Position numbers and translations under genes: made by a program. Of a stretch of DNA of 64,000 nucleotides, positions 1 to 9,344 are shown piece after piece. Origin of the DNA: Cellvibrionaceae bacterium. GTDB taxonomy: Bacteria; Pseudomonadota; Gammaproteobacteria; Pseudomonadales; Cellvibrionaceae. The notes beneath the pieces were generated by a model. The model saw only the letters and a list, made by a program, of their open reading frames with translations, searched no databases and had not been told where the DNA came from. The DNA lies in assembly GCA_002707785.1 (NCBI GenBank), contig PANW01000076.1, forward strand, positions 1 through 64,000. The letters run 5' to 3'. Position 1 is the first letter of the stretch. Each line of letters begins with the position of its first letter.

Positions 1-1161
1 GGTAAAGATAACGCCTTTGCCCTGCTCTCAAATCATCCCAACGTAGAGATTCGATTGTTCAACCCTTTCCTAAACCGCTTTCGACGCGGCCTGGAGTTTC
101 TTGGAAACGTCAATCGCGCCAATCGCAGAATGCACAACAAGTCGCTTACGGTAGATGGCAGAGTCACGATTGTCGGCGGGCGCAACATTGGTGACGAGTA
201 CTTTTCAGCAGACCAATCGCTGGAATTTGGTGACTTTGATTTGCTCGCCATAGGACCGGTGGTCAATGAAATCTCACAACAATTCGATCTCTATTGGAAC
301 AGCGAAGCCGCCTACCCGGTCGCGACGCTCATTCCACCGCTGGACAGTCCTTGGTCTGAGACGAGAGACCGTATCAATCATTTGATACAGGACTACCAAG
401 GCAGTGACTATGTACGGCGATTAAAGCGAGCTCATATCATTTCAGACATTAGTCGAGAGGATGCCCCTATCTACTGGGGGAAAGCTCATGCAGTCTACGA
501 TCCTCCCTCCAAAGCAACTCCAAGCCACACAGTGTCCTCGAGCTCTGCCCTGCCCGATAATTATATGCTGCCACAACTCATCAGCGTATTTGATCAGGCT
601 CAGCGATCACTGGTGTTGGTCTCTCCGTATTTTGTCCCCGGTGAGGCAGGCGTTGAACTGTTGACTCAATATCGTCAACGGGGAATTGATGTGACCGTTG
701 TTACAAATTCGCTGGCCGCGACCGACGTAGTCGCCGTTCACGGTGGCTACCAAAAATACCGCGCGCCGCTGTTGGAATCAGGTGTGGAACTCTACGAAGT
801 CCGAGTGGATGCCAAAGCCAAACCCAGTTCATGGAAAGGTTCTAGCCGCGTAAGCCTTCACGCGAAAACGTTTTACGTCGACGACACCACTCTGTTCGTC
901 GGCTCCTTCAATTTCGACCCAAGATCTGCGGCCTTGAACACCGAGCTCGGCATTGTGATCGAATCCCCAGAATTGATTCAAGCCATTAAAGAGAAAGCCA
1001 GCGCTGAAATTGCGAAGGTCACCTATAAGGTAGAGTTGAATGATAATGAGTTGCGCTGGATTGGCGTTGATGGCACTTATGACAAAGAGCCACAGGCGAG
1101 CTTATGGCGACGAATTGGCGCGACTCTAATGGGGTGGCTCCCCATTGAACAGCACCTCTAA
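1..1161 (+). CDS. clsC: Phospholipase D family protein, ClsC-like cardiolipin synthase (5' end outside window)
   Basis: The frame is open to the left edge, so this is the C-terminal part (about 386 residues) of a longer protein. Two HKD catalytic motifs are visible. The first is around HNKSLTVDG followed by GGRNIGDEYF; the second is LHAKTFYVDD followed by VGSFNFDPRSA. Paired HxKx4D motifs followed by GSxNxDxRS are the signature of bacterial phospholipase D/cardiolipin synthases, which join phosphatidyl groups to make cardiolipin at the inner membrane. The C-terminal end (WRRIGATLMGWLPIEQHL) resembles the tail of E. coli ClsC (YmdC). ClsC is a phosphatidylethanolamine-dependent enzyme, and I infer similar chemistry here. 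A true start codon cannot be chosen because the N-terminus is missing; TTG at 55 is internal. The family call is firm and the ClsC subtype is likely. Confidence 0.85.
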   Translation, partial: GKDNAFALLSNHPNVEIRLFNPFLNRFRRGLEFLGNVNRANRRMHNKSLTVDGRVTIVGGRNIGDEYFSADQSLEFGDFDLLAIGPVVNEISQQFDLYWNSEAAYPVATLIPPLDSPWSETRDRINHLIQDYQGSDYVRRLKRAHIISDISREDAPIYWGKAHAVYDPPSKATPSHTVSSSSALPDNYMLPQLISVFDQAQRSLVLVSPYFVPGEAGVELLTQYRQRGIDVTVVTNSLAATDVVAVHGGYQKYRAPLLESGVELYEVRVDAKAKPSSWKGSSRVSLHAKTFYVDDTTLFVGSFNFDPRSAALNTELGIVIESPELIQAIKEKASAEIAKVTYKVELNDNELRWIGVDGTYDKEPQASLWRRIGATLMGWLPIEQHL

Positions 1162-1233
1162 GCTGGAAGAATGCTATAGAAGAAAACAAAGCGGGACAGA
1201 GTGATCTACCCGCTTCATTTGGATAAGTTTAAC

Positions 1234-1482
1234 TCAAGCTTCAGCCTTGGCCGACTTTAGCATTTCGAGCAGTCGATCTTTAAGATCCAAGCGAACTTTT
1301 TTGCGTGTTTCAAGATATTCATCCGAAGTCGATTCTGCGCCCGACTCGATGCGATGCACTTCATGATCAACTTCATGGTAATCCTTAAACAAACGTGCAA
1401 AGTGCGCATCGTTCATCTTCAGCTCATGAATCTCTTCACGGTATTCTGGTAGCTCATGAACTAAATCGTGTTTTTCCAACAT
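1234..1482 (-). CDS. YdcH/DUF465 family small protein
   Basis: This is an 82-residue, highly charged, helical protein that starts MLEKHDLVHELPEYREEIHELK. It has the DUF465 (YdcH) pattern: an N-terminal helix with conserved H-x-L-x-x-E-x-P and a second helix ending LKDRLLEML. The biochemical role of the family is unknown. Members are short helical-hairpin cytoplasmic proteins common in proteobacteria. The ATG is preceded by GAGAGGCC about 8 nt upstream, a good ribosome site. It stands alone, convergent with the phospholipase D gene and upstream of an unrelated exporter gene. Confidence 0.85.
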   Translation of the reverse strand: MLEKHDLVHELPEYREEIHELKMNDAHFARLFKDYHEVDHEVHRIESGAESTSDEYLETRKKVRLDLKDRLLEMLKSAKAEA

Positions 1483-1730
1483 CTAAGGCCTCTCTTAGTG
1501 GCGTGGTTCGCTGTAATTTCGATGAGGCTAGTATTGAGAAAAACCGCCATTAAACGAATGATTCAGATCAACTACCCGATGTTTAGTCCTCACAAATTAG
1601 GCGGGAATGAAAAAAGGTGACTTAAGTCCCCTCAGACGAGCTAAAGGGGTTAGACATACATCACTGCGAACGCAGCGCGGCAATCTCTTGCTTACGTCTT
1701 CGATGACAGCATCATCGGATCAATCGCCCT
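1483..1730. other. Intergenic region, no gene seen
   Basis: These 248 bases separate the YdcH-like start from the LysE-family stop. A weak CCCCT/AGGGG inverted repeat near 1628-1650 is the only structure seen; it lacks a T-run and is not called a terminator. A short open frame on the plus strand here runs antisense into the exporter and shows no protein-like character. Confidence 0.4.
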
Positions 1731-2351
1731 TCACGACACCACCAGCCACACCGCAACCCCCAACATCAACAAGCCCGCGGTACGATTCATCAACGCCACG
1801 TTTTCGCTGTTGCGCAATACTCGACTGAGAGTTCGCCCACCCAACGCATAGCCCATTAGGCACAACCACTCGATCAACAGGATGAGACTCAGCAAGACGG
1901 TCATCTGAGGCAGAAGCGCATGATCGGGGTCGATAAACGGCGGCAAGAGCGCGATAAAAAATGCCCAGCCTTTTGGATTGGCGATAGCGGTGACAAACCC
2001 CTGCAACATCAAGGCGCGCGGTGATACATCTCGAGGCTTAGCATCCATCTGCACGGCCATATTTCCCTGCGACCGCCACAACTGAACGCCCAAATAGAAA
2101 AGATACAAGCCACCGCCAATCTTCATCAACACGAACATCTCCGGATAGCGCAACATAATCGCCGCCACCCCCACAACCGCGGCAGTTGCTACAAGGCCAA
2201 CGGCCACCAGTTCTCCCGCCATCATCCAGAGTGTACGACGCACACCAATTTGCATCCCTAAGGTCAACGCCAAGGTCATACACATACCTGGCGTTGCAGA
2301 GACAAACAGAAAGGTTGGAACAAAGACACTGAGTAGCGTGGTGTTGATCAC
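1731..2351 (-). CDS. LysE/RhtB family amino-acid exporter
   Basis: This 206-residue hydrophobic protein has about six membrane segments. The opening stretch (FVPTFLFVSATPGMCMTLAL) carries the PGP-like region typical of LysE/RhtB exporters, in the variant form TPGMCM. A charged loop (residues about 90-110) precedes the second half, where GFVTAIANPKGWAFFIALLPPFID matches the conserved NPK-x-x-x-F-x-x-x-x-P motif. RhtB-type carriers export amino acids or homoserine lactone-like compounds by proton antiport, but the substrate cannot be read from the sequence. The start is GTG with only a weak upstream GGGCGG. The gene is monocistronic by position. Confidence 0.85.
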   Translation of the reverse strand: MINTTLLSVFVPTFLFVSATPGMCMTLALTLGMQIGVRRTLWMMAGELVAVGLVATAAVVGVAAIMLRYPEMFVLMKIGGGLYLFYLGVQLWRSQGNMAVQMDAKPRDVSPRALMLQGFVTAIANPKGWAFFIALLPPFIDPDHALLPQMTVLLSLILLIEWLCLMGYALGGRTLSRVLRNSENVALMNRTAGLLMLGVAVWLVVS

Positions 2352-2424
2352 GTCTGACCGCCCAAATAAGACCGATGAAAAAAGTTGAATCCGCTAAAAA
2401 TAGCGGCATTACAAAATCGAGAAG

Positions 2425-3180
2425 CTAGTTGGACTGACCCTTCTCAGAAATCCAGCCGCCTGTTGCCTGTATCGGAGTCGGATCACTGCCGTGACTGACC
2501 CAAAACGCTAAGCCATAACGCACGGCTGTTTTCTCAACGTCATTATCGGCTTGCGGCAAGGCTACATTCCACATACCGTCATCGGAAACAGTCTCTTGAT
2601 GTGATAAAACCACAAAATCCTGAGGCAAACGCCTACCGCTATTCTCGCCCTTAGAAATGTCTGTGACCAAACCAAAACCTAAGAGCGCAACATTTAGCAC
2701 CAATCCGCGATTGTCGGCCTGCCGCAAAAAACGCACATGCGCTGTCTGCTCAGCCACAGAGACCTTCAACTGCCCCACAGATTGGGCTTGAATCTCAGGC
2801 AACTCTGGTCGCTGAAACCAAGCCGCCCACTCCTGGCCAGAGAACATAAATCCCGGCGTATAGACCGCATTACAGCGACCGTGAAGTTGATACCGACGCT
2901 GCCTTTGCGAGTATTTAATAGACGCAAAAGGATCACGCCACCCCAAATAATCCCAATAGTCCACGTGAAAGACCACCGGTACAAATGATTGCCACAACTG
3001 ATCGTGATCTTTTAATCCCGATATCCAGCGCTCTGCTGGAGGGCAACTGCTGCAGCCTTGTGAACTGAACAGCTCAATCAATGCCACCTTAGTGTCACCC
3101 GAATCCCATTCGAATTGCCCCTCTACTGACGCCTGAACGGCAACCCCTTGAAAGGCAAAATTCAATAGGCTCAACCACAT
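2425..3180 (-). CDS. DUF1223 family secreted thioredoxin-like protein
   Basis: From the ATG chosen here the protein has 251 residues and begins with a signal-peptide-like stretch (MWLSLLNFAFQGVAVQAS). The motif VALIELFSSQGCSSCPPAE is diagnostic of DUF1223, a family with a thioredoxin-like fold and a CxxC pair. This is followed by VVFHVDYWDYLGWRDPFAS and a YTPGFMFSGQEW segment, both conserved in the family. An upstream in-frame TTG at 3198 would add six residues. The ATG at 3180 has AGGT 5-6 nt upstream and gives a cleaner signal peptide, so I prefer it. The function of DUF1223 proteins is not established; a periplasmic redox role is inference from the CxxC motif. Confidence 0.85.
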   Translation of the reverse strand: MWLSLLNFAFQGVAVQASVEGQFEWDSGDTKVALIELFSSQGCSSCPPAERWISGLKDHDQLWQSFVPVVFHVDYWDYLGWRDPFASIKYSQRQRRYQLHGRCNAVYTPGFMFSGQEWAAWFQRPELPEIQAQSVGQLKVSVAEQTAHVRFLRQADNRGLVLNVALLGFGLVTDISKGENSGRRLPQDFVVLSHQETVSDDGMWNVALPQADNDVEKTAVRYGLAFWVSHGSDPTPIQATGGWISEKGQSN

Positions 3181-3413
3181 CAGATACCTAATTCGCAAAC
3201 CACCACCCCTGACTTAAAACCACCCATATTGATTACAGAAAGATCAAACTGACCACTTTTCACAAAACCCGTTTCTACTTCCATGCTTAGGCCGATAAGC
3301 CAAGATTAAGTTCAATCCGTATTAGGGTTAGAATAAGGACAACGAGTATCTTGCGCCTACTGAGTTGGACCACGACTCAGAACACTATTTAGAATACAAC
3401 AGAGACCGACAGC

Positions 3414-4466
3414 ATGGGATTTACAGGGCAAACCGATTACAACCACGATGGACCTCGCCCCAAAACAGGTGTACTGCTAACCAATTTGGGCACACCCGAC
3501 GCCCCCACCAGTAAAGCACTGAGAGTGTACCTTAAAGAATTCCTCAGTGATCCACGAGTCGTTGAGATCCCGCGTCTCGTCTGGTGGCTGATTTTACACT
3601 TTTTTATCCTACCCTTACGTCCAGCTAAATCAGCCAAGCTGTATGCCTCCATCTGGCAAAAAGAAGGTTCACCACTTTGGGTGATTTCACAAAAACAAGG
3701 GGAAAAGCTGCAACAGCAACTCGATAACACCTATGGCGAAGGCGAAGTTCCAGTGACAATTGGCATGCGTTATGGCAACCCCTCGATCGCCAGCGCCATT
3801 GATCAGTTGACTGCGCAGAATGTGAGAAACCTCATTGTATTGCCGCTCTACCCACAATACAGCGGTGCCACTGGAGGTTCGACGTTCGATGCCGTCGCCC
3901 ATCATCTACAAAGCTTGCGCTGGGTACCTGAAGTGAAAGTCATCAACGGTTACCATCAGCACCCGCAATACCTGCGAGCGTTGCGACTCAGCGTCGAGCG
4001 CCACTTTGAAACTCACGGTGTTCCTGACAAGCTGGTACTGTCTTACCATGGCACACCACAAAGATACCTTGAACAAGGTGATCCCTACTCTTGCTTTTGC
4101 CAACAAACCACTCGTCTACTGAGCGAACAATTGGACTACCCTGCTGACAAGATCATGACCACTTTCCAATCGCGTTTTGGCAAGGCCACTTGGTTGCAAC
4201 CCTACACGGACACCACCCTTGCATCACTGCCCAATGAAGGGGTTAAGCATGTGGCCGTGATCTGCCCGGGCTTCTCGGCCGATTGCCTAGAAACTCTCGA
4301 AGAGATTGAGGGGGAGAATCGAGAGGTATTTATCGAGGCAGGAGGCAAAGAATTCCATTACATCCCCTGCCTCAACGACAACGATGACCACATTCAGATG
4401 ATGAGCGAGCTGATCGAGCAGAATCTTCCACCCCAGTTTGGACCTCTTAAGATCTCACTAAACTAA
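3414..4466 (+). CDS. hemH: Ferrochelatase
   Basis: This 350-residue protein inserts Fe2+ into protoporphyrin IX, the last step of protoheme synthesis, and is usually peripheral to the inner membrane. The N-terminal GVLLTNLGTPDAPTSKALR, followed by YLKEFLSDPRVV, is the family signature. The metal/porphyrin site histidine lies in LVLSYHGTPQRYLEQGDPY and the catalytic glutamate in CPGFSADCLETLEEI. The C-terminus (YIPCLNDND, then HIQMMSELI) is also typical. The length matches bacterial ferrochelatases. The gene has its own leader of about 215 bp; a TAGAAT at 3329-3334 lies 17 bp after a poor TTAAGT, which I rate only as a possible promoter. Neighbouring genes are not heme-related. Confidence 0.97.
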   Translation: MGFTGQTDYNHDGPRPKTGVLLTNLGTPDAPTSKALRVYLKEFLSDPRVVEIPRLVWWLILHFFILPLRPAKSAKLYASIWQKEGSPLWVISQKQGEKLQQQLDNTYGEGEVPVTIGMRYGNPSIASAIDQLTAQNVRNLIVLPLYPQYSGATGGSTFDAVAHHLQSLRWVPEVKVINGYHQHPQYLRALRLSVERHFETHGVPDKLVLSYHGTPQRYLEQGDPYSCFCQQTTRLLSEQLDYPADKIMTTFQSRFGKATWLQPYTDTTLASLPNEGVKHVAVICPGFSADCLETLEEIEGENREVFIEAGGKEFHYIPCLNDNDDHIQMMSELIEQNLPPQFGPLKISLN

Positions 4467-4534
4467 AGCTGCTCAACATAACCGCTGAACCATAAGCCAA
4501 GCTACCACGTACAACTAGTAAACGCGCGCAATTG

Positions 4535-4568
4535 CGCTGATCGGATCATCAAAGCGATTCGATCAGCG
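4535..4568. terminator. Stem-loop downstream of hemH (possible terminator)
   Basis: A perfect 9-bp inverted repeat (CGCTGATCG at 4535-4543, CGATCAGCG at 4560-4568) encloses a 16-nt loop. It extends by ATTG/CAAT across a one-base bulge. It lies between the hemH stop and the next start. There is no T-run, so it may be a weak or factor-assisted terminator, or an RNA-stability element. Confidence 0.4.
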
Positions 4569-4610
4569 ACAATTGACGGCTAAGACTACTCAAACGCGGA
4601 AGGGCAACCC

Positions 4611-5594
4611 ATGTTTCAGCGTATCGCCAGTGACAAGCAATCGTCCAGAGGTATCCCAGTTGGCCTGAGCTCCTGCCTAGCCGGACAGCAGGTTCGCTAC
4701 AACGGAGGTCACACACAGTCTCAACTGTGCCTAAAAACCCTCAGCGGATATTTCGAATTCAACACTTTTTGTCCTGAGGTGGCCGCGGGTTTCGGCACCC
4801 CTCGCCCCACCATGCGTCTAATCGGTGACCCCAACGATCCACGACTCGCATTCAGCGATGGCGACTACGAACAAGACCTAAGCCCTCAGCTCGAAGCTGG
4901 CTACAGCGAAAAGCTGAAAACCCTCTCCCATTTAGACGGCTATATTTTGATGAAAAATTCGCCCAGCTGCGGCCTGGAGCGCATCAAGGTCTATCAAAAA
5001 AATGGCTATGCACACACTCAAAAAGGACAAGGTCTTTTCGCCGCGGCTCTTCGTGAACGCTATCCGCTAATGCCACTCGAAGAAGAAGGTCGTCTCCACG
5101 ACCCAGCCTTGCGAGAGAACTTTGTGTTGCGCGTCTACACCCATCACAACTTCAGAACCGAGGTACTAAACGACCCCTGCTACCATAAGCTCATCCAATT
5201 CCACAGCAGCTACAAATATGTGTTGATGGCTCACAGCCAAGCGGTTTACAAGCAGCTAGGGCGTTATTTGGCTGATGCGCACGCACTGCCATTGGAGCAA
5301 GTATTGAAAACATACTTCGAAACCTTGATGGCGGCTTTGGCTGCGCCCGCGACTCGACGTGGACATGCCAACGTGATGTTGCATTTACTAGGCTATCTGA
5401 AGAACACGGTTGCAGGGGAAGCGAGACAAAGTATCGTCGACATTATTGACCGCTACCGCCAGGCCAAAATACCGATGATCACGCCCTTAACTCTATTAAG
5501 GCACTACATCGATCAATCGGGTAGCGGCTATGTCAAAGCACAACGTTACTGGGAACCTTACCCTCAAGACTTGGGCCTTGCCAATAAACTCTGA
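4611..5594 (+). CDS. DUF523/DUF1722 two-domain protein (YbgA-like)
   Basis: The 327-residue protein has two recognisable halves. Residues about 15-160 form a DUF523 domain (GIPVGLSSCLAGQQVRYNGG, FCPEVAAGFGTPRPTMRL, and MKNSPSCGL) with several conserved cysteines that could bind metal. Residues about 190-310 form a DUF1722/YbgA domain (FHSSYKYVLMAHSQAVYKQL, then RGHANVMLHLLGYLK). The biochemical role is unknown. In many gammaproteobacteria a ybgA-type gene sits beside the photolyase gene, as it does here 155 bp downstream, which suggests a link to light or DNA-damage responses. The ATG at 4611 follows GGAAGGGCAA. Confidence 0.9.
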   Translation: MFQRIASDKQSSRGIPVGLSSCLAGQQVRYNGGHTQSQLCLKTLSGYFEFNTFCPEVAAGFGTPRPTMRLIGDPNDPRLAFSDGDYEQDLSPQLEAGYSEKLKTLSHLDGYILMKNSPSCGLERIKVYQKNGYAHTQKGQGLFAAALRERYPLMPLEEEGRLHDPALRENFVLRVYTHHNFRTEVLNDPCYHKLIQFHSSYKYVLMAHSQAVYKQLGRYLADAHALPLEQVLKTYFETLMAALAAPATRRGHANVMLHLLGYLKNTVAGEARQSIVDIIDRYRQAKIPMITPLTLLRHYIDQSGSGYVKAQRYWEPYPQDLGLANKL

Positions 5595-5749
5595 CGAATC
5601 ACTGAGACGGTCAGACAAAAGCCCTGTCCTCGACACCCATAGCGAATAAAGCAAGAGAGGCTCTTAGCGTGCGATACCCCAACCTCACCTAGAGCCTGCG
5701 AGCCCTGCCCTGAGAATAATTCCGACCATTAATCGAGACCGACACGCAC

Positions 5750-7183
5750 ATGAATACTGTTTGGCTGAGAAATGATCTGCGTCTAGATGATAACCCTGCA
5801 CTGCATTTTGCCTGTAAGAATGCTGCACGTAACAATCGTCCGGTATCGGTCATCTACTGTACCACTGAGGCTCAATGGAAAGAGCATAACGAAGCCGGCG
5901 TAAAACTCGGCTTTCGGACCTCCGCCTTGTCTCATTTACAAGCTGCACTCGCAAATCGGGGCATAAAACTACACCTGCTGCACGCCAATCGATTCAGCAA
6001 CTGCGCACCCGTGATTGCGGAATTTTGCAAAGCCCACTCGGTGACATCGCTCTGGTTCAACACCGAAGTCCCTTTGCACGAAAAGCAACGCGATCAAGAT
6101 GTCCGCAACACTTTGAATGAGATAAACATCGAATGCCACAGCTTCGAGCATGAGTTTCTAGTAGCTCCTGACATGCTGCAAACTCAGAAAGGCAGTCCCT
6201 ACAAAGTGTTCACACCTTGGTACAAAGCTTGGATACAACAACTTGAGGCTGAGGCAGAGCCTCTACCTGCACCAACTCAATTATCAACCCAGACCCGCTC
6301 TACGCCCTCAAACACCATCGTATTGCCTCTCGCTGAGGACTTCCGACAAGATCTCTGGCCTGCAACAGAAGCTGCAGCGCACGAGCGAGCTCAACAGTTC
6401 TGTGATGAAAAGATTCATCGCTACTTAGATACTCGAGACATCCCCAGTATCAACGGCACCAGTACCCTTTCACCGTATTTTGCCAGTGGTTTAATCAGTT
6501 CTCGTCGCTGCTTGAAAATCATCCAAGACAGTTACCGAGACCATTCCATTGCAGGCTCTTGGCGATTAGACCCTTGGCTTAGAGAGATCGCTTGGAGAGA
6601 GTTCTATCGCTATCTGATGCTCAACTTTCCGAATTTAAGCCGTGGCCTTCCCTTTAAGATGGACACTCAATATCTGCAGAGGGAATCGCACACAAACTGC
6701 GTTACCGCTTGGCAGCAAGGTAAAACTGGATACCCTATTATTGACGCAGCCCAGCGGCAATTACTGCGCACTGGCTGGATGCACAATCGCCTGCGAATGC
6801 TCTCCGCCAGCTTTTATACCAAACTGATGCTGGAACACTGGAGTGACGGCGAAGCTTTCTTCATGCGGCATTTGCTCGATGGCGACTTCCCCTCAAACAA
6901 TGGCGGCTGGCAATGGAGCGCCTCGACAGGATGCGATGCCTCACCTTGGTTCCGCGTGTTTAACCCCACCACCCAATCGCAAAAGTTCGACCCCGACGGT
7001 AGCTTCATACGCCGGATGGTGCCCGAACTATCCAGCTTAGACAGTAAATCCATACACAACCCTTCCACACAACAGCGCCAGCAGCTGAACTATCCCGCTC
7101 CCATAATTGACTATCGGCAGGCGCGCGAGCGGGGGCTCGAACGGTTCAAGAGCTTGAATGAGCTCATGAGCGTGCGGACATAG
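5750..7183 (+). CDS. phrB: Deoxyribodipyrimidine photolyase (CPD class I)
   Basis: This 477-residue flavoprotein repairs cyclobutane pyrimidine dimers in DNA using blue light. The N-terminal antenna domain starts NTVWLRNDLRLDDNPAL. The C-terminal FAD-binding domain contains TSTLSPYFASGLISSR, WLREIAWREFYRYL, GYPIIDAAQRQL and the strongly conserved NNGGWQWSASTGCDASPWFR (tryptophan electron-transfer and dimer-binding region). The FNP-T-QS-KFDP-G motif follows. The length is the family's usual one. The ribosome site is weak (GAGACC). It is preceded by a ybgA-like gene, as in E. coli, and may be co-transcribed with it. Confidence 0.96.
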   Translation: MNTVWLRNDLRLDDNPALHFACKNAARNNRPVSVIYCTTEAQWKEHNEAGVKLGFRTSALSHLQAALANRGIKLHLLHANRFSNCAPVIAEFCKAHSVTSLWFNTEVPLHEKQRDQDVRNTLNEINIECHSFEHEFLVAPDMLQTQKGSPYKVFTPWYKAWIQQLEAEAEPLPAPTQLSTQTRSTPSNTIVLPLAEDFRQDLWPATEAAAHERAQQFCDEKIHRYLDTRDIPSINGTSTLSPYFASGLISSRRCLKIIQDSYRDHSIAGSWRLDPWLREIAWREFYRYLMLNFPNLSRGLPFKMDTQYLQRESHTNCVTAWQQGKTGYPIIDAAQRQLLRTGWMHNRLRMLSASFYTKLMLEHWSDGEAFFMRHLLDGDFPSNNGGWQWSASTGCDASPWFRVFNPTTQSQKFDPDGSFIRRMVPELSSLDSKSIHNPSTQQRQQLNYPAPIIDYRQARERGLERFKSLNELMSVRT

Positions 7184-7393
7184 CGTAATTCCGTAAGTTG
7201 TTGCTCCAGCCTGTTTCCAGTCGCCGATGACCCGTTGTTACTGAATCGGATCGAGACTGAGCTCAACTCAAAAGCTATAAAACGGTTATATCGACAGCGG
7301 AAGTCGCACCCTAATTAGCCGTTGACGCCAGCCAAAAACGAAAGGATAATGCCGTTCGAACTTAATTACCTGACGAATTTGAGCCTTTAACCT
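7184..7393. other. Intergenic region, no feature seen
   Basis: These 210 bases lie between the photolyase stop and the TetR regulator start. No convincing hairpin, repeat or open frame was seen. It presumably holds the promoter of the efflux gene set. Confidence 0.35.
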
Positions 7394-8122
7394 ATGTCCC
7401 CAGCCCACAAAGCCTGCCCCATAGAGCAAGAAGACAAAATCCTGTCTGCCGCCGCTGACTGCATCAACGAGGCGTCATTGACAGACTTCACCATGTCCGC
7501 CATTGCCAAGCGCGCAGGAATGTCTATGGGGTCAATCTACAAACACATACACAGTAAAGAAGACGTACTGCTGGCACTCGCGACTAAGGCCCATGAAGCT
7601 CTGCTGCGATGCTTTCGTGATATCTATCACTGCGCTGAACTCACGCCAGCGGAACGTCTCATTGCACTAAGCCTGCTGGACTTCAATCGAGTCGATGCCT
7701 ACCCGTTCGTACGTCATCTAGAAATGCTGGTGAGCAACCACGTTATCCTCGAACGCGCTTCTCCCCTATGGCGCACGCGACTGCAAACCAGTGCAGCGGA
7801 CCTGACTCTACAATGTGAATCTTATATCCAAAATGCGATCGAAAACGGTGAACTGAAACCTCATACAGATCCGCTGAATACAGTAAAACAGATCACCTTG
7901 GCGGTTTGGTCGCTGAACGTCGGCAGCATTCAAGTTCTGCTACAAACAGTAGAGCCGTCTAGCCGGACTACAGACCAACGATTGCCTTTTCCCCAAGAAA
8001 CGACTGCGCCCCATGTGTTTAACATGAAACGCCTGATTAATAGTTTTGATTGGGAATACCCCTTGGACGACAAGGGCATCGAGAAAGCAGCAACACAATT
8101 AACGACAATGGGTTACCGATAA
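7394..8122 (+). CDS. TetR/AcrR family transcriptional regulator
   Basis: The 242-residue protein has an N-terminal TetR helix-turn-helix: DKILSAAADCINE, FTMSAIAKRAGMSMGSIYKH, then SKEDVLLALATKA (residues about 12-62). The C-terminal ligand-binding half is divergent and ends in an unusually long tail (FDWEYPLDDKGIEKAATQL). It lies 67 bp upstream of an RND efflux adaptor/pump pair on the same strand. I infer that it regulates that pair in response to a toxic ligand, possibly autoregulating as the first gene of the operon. Most efflux TetR genes are divergent from their targets, so the co-directional arrangement is mildly unusual. Confidence 0.9.
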   Translation: MSPAHKACPIEQEDKILSAAADCINEASLTDFTMSAIAKRAGMSMGSIYKHIHSKEDVLLALATKAHEALLRCFRDIYHCAELTPAERLIALSLLDFNRVDAYPFVRHLEMLVSNHVILERASPLWRTRLQTSAADLTLQCESYIQNAIENGELKPHTDPLNTVKQITLAVWSLNVGSIQVLLQTVEPSSRTTDQRLPFPQETTAPHVFNMKRLINSFDWEYPLDDKGIEKAATQLTTMGYR

Positions 8123-8189
8123 CCTTCGGCAATCATTCTATCGATAAACACTGACGATCTATCGCGCTAGTCCTTTACAGGTAAATATT

Positions 8190-9329
8190 ATGAATTTTCG
8201 ACGTTGGTTAATCACCATCTCATTGTGTGTCGCCGTTTTCGGTGCACTGGCCACTTACAAAGTCATGCAGATCCGTGCGGCTATTGCATTTGGTGAGTCG
8301 TTTCCTGAGCCTTCACAAACGGTTGAGGCCAGTACCGTTGAGGAAGCCACCGTGCAATCACGTATCAATACAATTGCAACCGTAGTCGCGCCTCAAATTG
8401 TCAATTTACGTAACGAACTTGAAGGCCGTATTGCCAGTATCAATTTCAAATCGGGTGATAGAGTCAAAGCTGGTGATGTATTATTACAACTGAACATCGC
8501 CGAAGAACAAGCTCGATTGAAAGCTGCCGAAGCCAGAGCTCGATTGGCCGATCTCGATCTGCAACGCATACGCAAGCTGCGAAAGAACCAAACCGTCTCA
8601 GAAGAACGACTGGATCAAGCTCAGGCGCAATACGATATTGCGCGAGCTGATATGGCAGAGTTAAAAGCCACCATTGACAAGAAAACTCTACGAGCACCGT
8701 TCGATGCTCAAACCGGATTACATCAGTTTGAAGTGGGCGAGTTCCTGTCAAGCAATACGGTGATCACTCGGTTGGTCGGCCTAACCGATTACACTTGGGT
8801 CGACTTTAGCTTGCCGCTCAATCAATCTCAGTTGTCGCTGGGCGCTGAAGTCACGGTGTTTACCAATAAAGCGGTAAAAGAGCCCATTACGGGAACTGTG
8901 ATCGCGCAAGACTCTACGGTGTCTGCCGACTCACGCAACCTAATGTATCGAGCACAAATCGCCAACAGCCACAATTTGCCCCACAACACGATCGTCAATA
9001 TAGAGGTTCCCACCGCCGAGAAACGCAATGCACTCACCTTACCGGCGTCTGCGATTCGTCACGATGCCTTGGGCAGCTTTGTCTATGTGCTTGAGGAAGA
9101 TACCGCCAATAAAGGCTATCGAGCCAAAAGAACGAGCGTCAAAGTTACCCCTGAAAACCGTACAAAGAATCCAGACGAACACTTAACCGCAACCATCACT
9201 AAGGGCGTAGAAGTCGGTCAACTGGTGGCCGCCAACGGATCTTTCAAACTGCGTCAAGATCTACTCGTGTTCGTGAAAAATCGTCCAACAACTCTCTCCA
9301 CGTCGCAGTCTACTGTGCAGCACCCATAA
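8190..9329 (+). CDS. RND efflux periplasmic adaptor (membrane fusion protein)
   Basis: The 379-residue protein has an N-terminal membrane anchor or signal (RRWLITISLCVAVFGALATY), then the lipoyl half-motifs and alpha-hairpin (GRIASINFKSGDRVKAGDVL, then LRKNQTVSEERLDQAQAQYD). The second lipoyl half follows (KKTLRAPFDAQTGLHQFEVG). The beta-barrel and membrane-proximal domains complete a HlyD/MdtA-type adaptor. It links the inner-membrane pump to an outer-membrane channel. The pump gene follows 15 bp downstream. No outer-membrane factor gene is present, so a shared TolC-like channel elsewhere is likely. The start ATG has AGGT upstream at 8178-8181. Confidence 0.93.
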   Translation: MNFRRWLITISLCVAVFGALATYKVMQIRAAIAFGESFPEPSQTVEASTVEEATVQSRINTIATVVAPQIVNLRNELEGRIASINFKSGDRVKAGDVLLQLNIAEEQARLKAAEARARLADLDLQRIRKLRKNQTVSEERLDQAQAQYDIARADMAELKATIDKKTLRAPFDAQTGLHQFEVGEFLSSNTVITRLVGLTDYTWVDFSLPLNQSQLSLGAEVTVFTNKAVKEPITGTVIAQDSTVSADSRNLMYRAQIANSHNLPHNTIVNIEVPTAEKRNALTLPASAIRHDALGSFVYVLEEDTANKGYRAKRTSVKVTPENRTKNPDEHLTATITKGVEVGQLVAANGSFKLRQDLLVFVKNRPTTLSTSQSTVQHP

Positions 9330-9344
9330 AGAAGGATTCTCTCC

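Noticed and set aside
1607-1828. Plus-strand 73-codon open frame near the LysE-type gene
   Set aside because: It runs antisense into the exporter C-terminus, is Ser/Thr/Pro-rich without domain character, and has no supported promoter or neighbour.
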